Shown in pieces: positions 56,411 to 64,000 of a stretch of 64,000 nucleotides of DNA (position 1 is the stretch's first letter; the number at the start of each line of letters is the position of its first letter). This DNA is from Casuarius casuarius (taxonomy: Eukaryota > Chordata > Aves > Casuariiformes > Casuariidae). Where the stretch lies: positions 2,943,915 through 3,007,914 of the forward strand of contig PTFA01000092.1 of assembly GCA_003342895.1 (NCBI GenBank), written 5' to 3'. The notes under the pieces were generated by a model. That model saw nothing but the letters and a program-made list of their open reading frames with translations. It did not search any database and was not told where the DNA came from. The position numbers and the translations under genes are program-made.

Positions 56411-57254
56411 ATTATTTTGGGGAGTCCAGTTCGAGAGGCTGAATACAGTTTTCAGCCTTCTTTATGCACGGAAGTAAAACTGTATTGATCAAATCCATAC
56501 TGGCAATGTTATTTCCTCTCCCCCACCCTCCAGCAGAGACCTGTTTATACGTGCAAGAAAGCTGCTTTGCTGAGATGCACCAGTTTCCTCAGCAAATTAG
56601 TGATGGCAGAAAGAGAATTTTTGCCATTGTAACTAGATCTACTGTAAGTTTTTGGCAGCGATTCATTGTTTTATTCTCCTAACTGACAGAACTAGCCCAG
56701 CAAAACTTAACTGCAGACTAAGGATATAAGTGTATAAAAAATTCATTCGGAGAGAAGCTGAGGTCTGGATTTGCGATGCCTCAGCCATTCCTCAGTACCT
56801 GCTTCCACGCGTCCTTTAACCTGCAACAAGCCTGCGGTGACTCATCCCGCTTCGGGTTACCATGGAGAAGCTGCAACTTGTTCAAGCTAGATTAGTTCCA
56901 CACCACAGTCCNTACCCTAGTATTGGTATTTTCTGTCAAATAGAAGGGAAACAGCATCTTTGCCTCCAAATGAAGTATGTGGACATAGGAATGAAACCAT
57001 CTTAGCTCCCTGACTACCAACACAGCAGCTGCGACCTCATGCCATNTAATCTCAGTTCCTTGTACGACCCAAGGGAAGCGTCTCCAAAACGGCACCAGTA
57101 TTTTCTTTAGACTCTAGTTTAATATCTTACCTCTGTGGCAGATTTAGGAGGGGCTGACTAGACTGTAAGTTTAATGCTCTCCTATATACCGGTGAGACTA
57201 GNGCTGTTGGAAGAGAAAGTAGGTCCTGCTGCTACTCTTGTAGCAGTATATAAT

Positions 57255-57320
57255 GCTAAACTTTTATAGAGCTTCTCACCTCAGGTTCTGGGGGTGTTGT
57301 ACAAACGTTACAGTAAGTAT
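57255..57320 (+). repeat. Ancient LINE-3'-end-like fragment (weak)
   Basis: CTTTTATAGAGCTTCTCACC followed by a decayed stretch and TTGTACAAACGTTACAG resembles the TTATATAGCGCTTTTCA...GCTTTACAAA motif of old amniote repeats. Identification is by eye only. Confidence 0.35.
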
Positions 57321-58719
57321 ATCTTACACGTGTGTTCATTGTCCACTTTATTTCCTCCACCTCTCAGGCAAAACTGTGTAGTGAGAGTAAAGGGACTAGA
57401 CGCTGATGGACCTCCCTGCAAGCAAGAAGCAGTGCTCGTGCCCCAGGCTCCACGCGGACCTGGTGGGACCACCCTCTCCAGGCAGGGGTGCAGGGATTTA
57501 GGACTCCGGTCCTTGGTCTCTCCTCAGACAAAGCTGCAGGCTGTGATAAACTATGCGTCAAGATTTTTGTGAGATGGATTAACTCCCTGCGGGGACTGAG
57601 GTNAGATCATGAAATGTATTTAATTTTATCGTAAGCTGCACTCACGTTTGTATCCCAGAGGTGAAAAGGTTTTATCTCATCCCACCAACTGCAGTGTTTA
57701 CCTTATTCTCGGTTAATGGGAGCCGTATGGATTTTTTATTTCTCTTTTCTTGTAGCAAATGTCAGAACAGTCCCGGTTTAGAAACATATTATCCGACAGC
57801 AGAAACAAAGCGCTAGCTCAAACCAGCTCTAACAGGTCCTCGCTTGGAGTCCTTGGGGTCTCCAGCTAAACCATTAGCCCATGGAGTCATTGATTTCGAC
57901 CACGGCGCTTGCGCCACACAAAGTAAGTCCTGTCACTTTGAAGGAGCAGAGGTGGGAAATGCAATGCCCGTCACNGAGATCTTGCTTCCAACGCCCTGGT
58001 CTAATGGGATAGAAAATCCTAGGTTTTGCTCGTGTCTAAGCACCGGNGGGGACGCGAAAGCTGACCCTCGGAGGCCGGGACCGTTACTCAGGTACGCATT
58101 TACTGCCTGCTGCGGAGAGACGACGCGGCCCGAGCCCGGCTCCGCGCGAGCCTGAGCCTGGCAGCTCCGAGGAGGCTGGAGCCGGCGTGGAGGGGACGGA
58201 GTGGAGGATGCCCAAGCTCCTCCTCAGGGAGCCTTCTCCTTCCTTTCACGGAATATATAAACCTGAGCACGGTGTCCTCAGCTCTGTGGGGGTCATTAGG
58301 GGACGAACAGGGCATAACCGGCTGTAAGAAATCTGCTATCCTGGAAAGCCTCGGTGGCTAGACAGGCTCCTGGTGAAGCCACCCAGGCCCCTGGGGTCTC
58401 CAGATCTTCAGGTTCTCCTTCAAATGGAAGGGGACATGCGAACCCGAGCTTCCCCGGCTGCTCTCTGGTGCTGAGTATCCAGCACGCGGCAGAATCAGGC
58501 CCCGGTATTTTTGTACATAAAGGCAAAAAGCAAACAAACAAAATCAACAGATGGAAGCTCTCAGATGGAAGGGGACATACTGGTTATTTATTTAAAGAGC
58601 TGCCGAGGTCTAATGGAAATTTCCAAGCAGCAGTCCATTTAGAACTCGCAGAGGTTTATTTAGCCCATATTTTCTGTTTGTTTTCAATCATTTTTCATCG
58701 CAAAGCACATTTGCTCCTG

Positions 58720-58930
58720 GTGCTCGCTCCTAGCGCCGTGGCAGTACACCCGGGGTTGCTACGGAGACTGCGGAGATGTCGCGAGCCCCAGCGGAGCTCT
58801 TGCGGTGCGGGAGCAGCGCCCCGCAAAACAAACACCCCTCCGAAATCCCCGCTCTCCCCGTACGTGGGCTGGGAATCGGAAGAGACCCCTGCGAGACGTA
58901 TTGCGCGGGACCCTCGAGCTAGACCAAAGC
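58720..58930. promoter_or_regulatory. CpG-dense patch in intron 7
   Basis: A run of about 200 bases with many CG dinucleotides, paired with a second patch at 58030-58200. Function is unknown; it is flagged only on base composition. Confidence 0.25.
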
Positions 58931-61900
58931 GTTTCCCCAAAGCTTCTCCCACGGCNCCAGCTGCTTTTCCAACTGCACAAAAGCCACGAGCCACACCGTT
59001 CCAGCCTTGACACCAAAGAACATTTTCTACCTGGATTTGAATAATGTGAATATATTAATTAAAGTTGATAATGGCTGATAATGATCTCCATCAGCAGTAG
59101 AATGATGCTATATTTATCATTATCTACGAGATCCTTATACCTAACGGTAATTTATACAGAGACGACTTGAGGTAACGTGACTTGCCATCTTAACAACTTC
59201 TCTCAAAATACCCTTAAAGTAACAGAACATTGTTTTCTCCAACAACTGACTCGGTTTCTCAGCATCTGGAGGAAAGCCAAGAGAGCAGTTCAAGACCATC
59301 AGGCTTTGCTTTGAGCAGCTTAGTCTTGAAAAGGAGCTGATTTTGAGATGGGCCACAGCACTGGCAAAAGTCTTTTTGAGAACAATTTAGCATTTCTGTA
59401 AGTCACGGACACTCTCTGCAGAACTCGGCCATGGTTGGCAGCTGCAAGAAGGGCTTAAAGTAAAAGGGAGATGAGGCAGAACAGAAGCTCTGCCTCTTGG
59501 TCCTTTCTAAAATCTAACGGGAGATGCCTCTGCGCTTGGGGAGCTGCACTCTGGCTTCCCCAGCCCGAGGGGCAACCCTCAGCCCCTGCTCTCCTGCAGG
59601 TCAACAGTTTGGTGTCGGCAGTCCTCACAGCTTCAGGAAAAGAACATCTCTCCTTAGGCTGTGCTCAGGGGTCCTTCAAAATGGGAGCTTTGGCAGCAAG
59701 AAGTAAGAAAATTCTTTGCAAAAGCAAGACAGGAGCAAGGCTGGAAGATGCTTTCTGCAACCCAGGAGGGCAGGTGAGAATCCAGGTCCTCGCACTGCTC
59801 CAGCGGCAGGTCACGCAGGCCTGTACCCCATGGGGTGTAATTGCTGAGATCGCCCCGGTACCGTCTGCAACAGGATGCGGGANGCATTTCTGCCGTCGCC
59901 GTTGGGGGGCTCGGCTGAGCTCCTGGCAGAAAGCGCCTCCGAGAAGACACTTGCGAATGACACTGAACATCACCCAGTAATCACGCTCCTACCGCACTGC
60001 AGCTGATAAGCTGCTAAACTGTCTCTGACTTCAAAAAATTATTTTTATATCAGATCACTGGATATAGACATGCAATTGAAAATTCTGGAAAAAAATGGAA
60101 ATAAGCATTTCCAGTAAAATATATCCAAGTGACATAATGCACACTCATAAAATATGCAAAACAGACACTCACTTTTAGCTAGCAAAGCAGGACATTCAGC
60201 AGCATCAATAACTGACAAGCAGAGGTCAAACCAGTTTGCAAAATAAAAGAGGAAAAAAACCATCCTGGAACCCCCAAATCTCTTCTAACGCAGAGCTGAC
60301 AACATTAGCTGCTCCTGGTCTCAGCAGACCTAGACTCAAAGAGCGAACAACAACAGGAATCTTCTTAAATATTTGTTGTTAAGGTAAATCTAAAATGATT
60401 GTCTAGCACAATGTTAATTACATTGTACAGCAATCAAAACAGAGACGTTGTGTCTAATGAATCCCTACCCTCACCTTTGGAACAGAACTGGAGTGTCTCG
60501 TTCACCTCCTTATTAGCCCATAAATATTCTAATTAGGAAGCGACTCCAGATGAATAGGATTAGCAATAAGGACATTTTAGACTAGGTACACAAGAGATAC
60601 TCAAAACTCTCATGTCTTATCTAAGGCTCTCCTGACATTTATAATCATGTAGAAACGCTAAATTTACATAGCTCTGCCTAATTAGACATGGTTGCAATTA
60701 TGTTTGTGGGCTTTCTTTTTTTCCTGCCCAAGTATAACTTACACTGTCAAACAGGAAGCAGGAATTGAATAGAAGCACAGCGAGAAATAGAAGTATTTTC
60801 TGCAATTTATTTTTTGCCATCTTAAATCTGAATATTTAAAATTTGAAGCCATTTTTTTAGATCCTGGGCAAGAACTGACTATTCTGGATCCAAATCCAGA
60901 TCACTGCTGCTATAGATGTAAAAATGAGGTTTTTTTCAGATCAGCAGCAGTTCAAGAGCAGCCACTAAACCAGGCCTAATTCTGCAAAAGGCGACACAAG
61001 CTCTGCGTGTGGCCAGTGGGTCATTCCTGGCTTGGTGAGAGCAGCAAGCAAACAGACTCACCTCCTCGCAGGACTGTAAGCGCTCTGAAATTCCCACCCT
61101 GCCTATGTATTACCCCGACTGCCCTGTGGGTTTTGGATTCGGTTCCTTCTCCCCAACCTGAAAGAGCCCGAGTCTGACGTTTCTAAAGTAATTCCGTGCC
61201 TGCCTTCCTCGGCCTTCAGAAAGACGGTGAGAGGCAAGCAATCCATCAAGCTGTATTTTCTGTACAGCAATTGCTGGCATTATTGGGCAGAGATTTGATA
61301 AACGGTGTGTACATTATAATAACTGAATTTCAATATATTATCTTTGATGTCTATAATCATGGATAGAGTTCTTCCACCTTCGCTCAAACATAAATCACAA
61401 TAACTGATATGCACTCGAAGCAGCACGCTTTCAGAACGAAGCCATAATCCTGAAAGCTCATCCGTGTCAGCAGGCTCCTCATCTGCATGGAGCTCAAGCT
61501 GGAGTCAAGGGTCCTTTAAGAACAGATACACAAACTCTCAGGATTGGAGTATTAAAAAAATTCCCAGAGCAAACAGCCACAAATCCATTTTATTGACTGC
61601 TTAAGGTCTAATTCTCTCTCCCCACAAATACTTTGTTTATTAGAAAAACAGCATCTTATTTGACTTGCACGTCCTGTTTCAAGCCTCATGCAAATGATGC
61701 CGGCGGAGCTGCACAGCCCCTGCAAGCCAGGCTTTCGGGTGGCCAAGGGCAGCGGCCCCACGCGCAGCGGCACTAAGGGATACCTTTTTAATAAAGACTC
61801 ACAAGGAAAGAGAGTACAACTAAGAATGGTATTGAGAACCTCTTGCTTGCAGCTTAACTGCCAGGAACGTGGGAGAGGGGGAGAACTAGCAGGTCCTCTG

Positions 61901-64000
61901 GCGCAGGTTTGTAAAGGAAAAAAATTAATCAATTAAGAAACCAAATAACTTCCTCTTAGCAAACTGAAGAAAAGTGTAAAAGTGCAGTACGCTGGCTCAC
62001 GTGAGCTTTCTCAGCCTGTTTAATGCGCAGCCCAGATCAATACAGCCATCACATCTAAAGTCAATCTGAAACCCACTGAAGCCCAACTGCAGCCCTCCAC
62101 TGAATTTTCCAGACAGGCTCTAAAGAGAGAGTTTATATAAAAATTCAGCATGTTTCCGAATATCTGCACGAAAGAGGTCCAACAGTCTGCTTCTAAAAAC
62201 GCGCACTGGATTTATTTCTTTGGCTAGGACATTTACCTACTGCCTGCTTTCTTATCGAGCTCTCTAATCAGGAGGTCTATCAGTCAAGATAGCTGGATCT
62301 GAAAGCTTGCGATGACAGCCCAAGGAGTTGAAACAAAATCAATATCCATACAAACCCCACTCCCATCCTCTGCTCTGCTATATTTAAGATCAATCAATAT
62401 GCATAAACGACCAACGCCAGGCACATCTGCACTAGTCTCGCACATAATCAACTTTGTCTTGTCTCAGCTTAATATAATTTTCCACCATATTAGCAGTCTT
62501 TATGATATCCTGTCTTTTCAAATAGACATAATTCAGAATCACTACATAGTTCAATTGGATTATTTGAGTCGCACACAGACCCACACCCGCGCACACACAG
62601 ATCCGCTCGTCAGTGACAGCCTCTCCTCGCTCCACAGCTGGTGGGATTACAGCCATGCAGAAGTGTTTGCAAGGAGGTGACCTCTGAGGCCACAGCCGGC
62701 TCCCACCGATACCTCTGGCAGAAAAATTTATGTGTGCGCGCCTGNGTGTGTAGATGTATACTTTAAGGACTGGGAAAAGAAATGAACAAACTTATCAAAT
62801 GCCATGCTGAAGCATCCATTAAAAATTGCGCACACTTTTAATGACTCGGGTGAGGGTTGCTGTTGCATAAATTTATTTAACGCCGATGTCCCTTGTTTGC
62901 TGTAAATTTCACACTGTGAAATTACCCGGGCAATTCTAATGGAGCCGAAGCCTACAGCTGCACTCCATGATAAAGTAGGAAATAATTACGAATTCCTCTG
63001 GGAAGCCAAAGAAAGTCAAAGATCTACTTCGAAACTGCTCCCAGATGAGCTGCTCATCAGCGAGCTCACGAGGTGCAGAACCGCTCTTCAGAGCCGGGGA
63101 AAGCGCAGAATTAGCAGGAAGCTCATGCTGACAACTCCGCCGCCATCAACTGACATTTAATTTGAAAGGACTGAAAGCTGGTGTCTGCAACAGCTTCTGC
63201 CAAGAAACGTATGAACAGTCCAGACAAAGCATGGAAGTGGCTTTATGTTCCAAGTTAGGATGATANTGTGTAATTTTACATCTAATCACCTCGCGTGAGA
63301 CATCACCACCAAACACACAGTTCAAAGATCTCACGCCTAAAGCGCTGAGGTGTCTGCATCCCGAGAGGATGCTGAACTACACGGATTGTCCCACCTAGAA
63401 TGGCATGTGCTATATTCCTTCTAAAGCCAGAGCTCACAACCTTTGGCAGAGTTCACAAAAAGAGTGGAAAATGGCAAAATTAGTGATTGCAGAAAGTCAA
63501 GTCATGGCTGCANATAAGATAAAGACAACTTCAACTTCTGCCTTTAGCTACAACACCCCAGCTACGCTACACGTTTAGTCATTACTTGACTTCTCTCCAT
63601 CCCTAGGACCATGTGTTCACGCTTTTCAAGGGACCTTGATTTTCACTGCTCTAACTCTTGTCTCAACAAACGACATCCTACANTATCAGCACCATTTCTT
63701 CATCAGCCGGCTCCCCTCGTTTTCAAGGCTGCTTCCCTCCAGTCACCAGGGACAGTAAGTGCTGGGCTAGTTTTGGCAAGCAGATGCTCCTAACCCTGAT
63801 GAGGCTTTAGTGCCAACNCTTCAGTGCCAACCACCTCCATCTTCCATCCCTGCAAAGTTCTCATCCTCCTCTTCCTGTTTTATCCCCACCCTTGTCCTCC
63901 TCCCTTGCATCTCCCTGCTCCTGCAGAAGCAGAGGGTGCATGACACATCTTTTTCTCCTCTTCTCCTTTACTCTACATCGTTATGAGAGTGCCTGGCTGC

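Larger units (their letters stand above)
43780..64000 (-). other. CDH4: CDH4 intron 7 (partial, at least 20.2 kb)
   Basis: Everything from the exon 8 acceptor to the right edge. I looked on the minus strand for the expected exon 7 signature (ADADD, NMFTIN, GLDRE codons) and did not find it, so exon 7 is placed outside the window; a divergent short exon could still be missed. Contents: CpG-dense patches at about 45600-46080, 49650-50110, 53660-53860, 58030-58200 and 58720-58930; a LINE-like remnant near 47600-48370; AT-rich candidate conserved blocks at about 45180-45420, 48770-49060 and 60460-60720; and ancient repeat scraps at 52320-52440, 56355-56410 and 57255-57320. Confidence 0.75.

Noticed and set aside
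58354..59010. Plus-strand open frame of about 218 codons in intron 7
   Set aside because: It lies over CpG-rich patches, has no recognisable domain, and one ambiguous base. No promoter or splice structure supports it.
61440..61510. A CTCATCTGCATG word considered as the reverse complement of an ADADD-type exon 7 motif
   Set aside because: The minus-strand translation around it gives unrelated serine- and leucine-rich sequence with a stop and no cadherin motif.

Overview
This window is vertebrate genomic DNA carrying the 3' part of one gene on the minus strand: CDH4, which encodes R-cadherin (retinal cadherin), a classical type I cadherin. Nine exons, equivalent to exons 8-16 of the classical cadherin gene layout, can be read from 43779 down to the stop codon at 628-630. 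They join through canonical GT/AG splice sites with matching phases into one 1,701-nt frame (566 residues plus stop) with no internal stop or ambiguous base. The protein runs from the end of extracellular repeat EC2 through EC3, EC4, EC5, the transmembrane helix, the p120-catenin-binding juxtamembrane region and the beta-catenin-binding tail. Several residues separate it from N-cadherin (CDH2): DVNEAPYF at the EC3/EC4 linker, AQICEKPN in EC5, LLTMVLLFV in the membrane segment, and the C-terminus GGGEED.

The organism is most likely a bird or other sauropsid. This is inferred from R-cadherin residue choices, compact 3' introns, and weakly preserved old repeats of a kind common in sauropsid DNA. 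No recent lineage-specific transposon was found to settle it.

Layout from left to right: 1-627 is 3' UTR, which appears to run off the window. Exons 16, 15, 14, 13, 12, 11, 10, 9 and 8 follow at 628, 2418, 4084, 9017, 10424, 15547, 19972, 25500 and 43642 (lower coordinates), with introns of 1.2-5.3 kb up to exon 9. Intron 8 is about 18 kb. From 43780 to the right edge is intron 7 (at least 20.2 kb), and exon 7 was not found. The large introns hold AT-rich, homeodomain-motif-dense blocks that look like possible conserved non-coding elements, several CpG-dense patches, decayed ancient repeats, and a degraded LINE-like fragment near 47.6-48.4 kb.

I found no second protein-coding gene, RNA gene, CRISPR array, operon or prokaryote-type system. 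Most open frames are chance reading frames in intronic DNA. The most interesting leads are two intron read-through frames that could end the protein early: one just after a hydrophobic stretch (intron 12), the other just inside the membrane (intron 13). Others are a pair of competing splice donors at exon 10, a perfect 16-bp TAATTA-centred palindrome, and the candidate intronic regulatory blocks.
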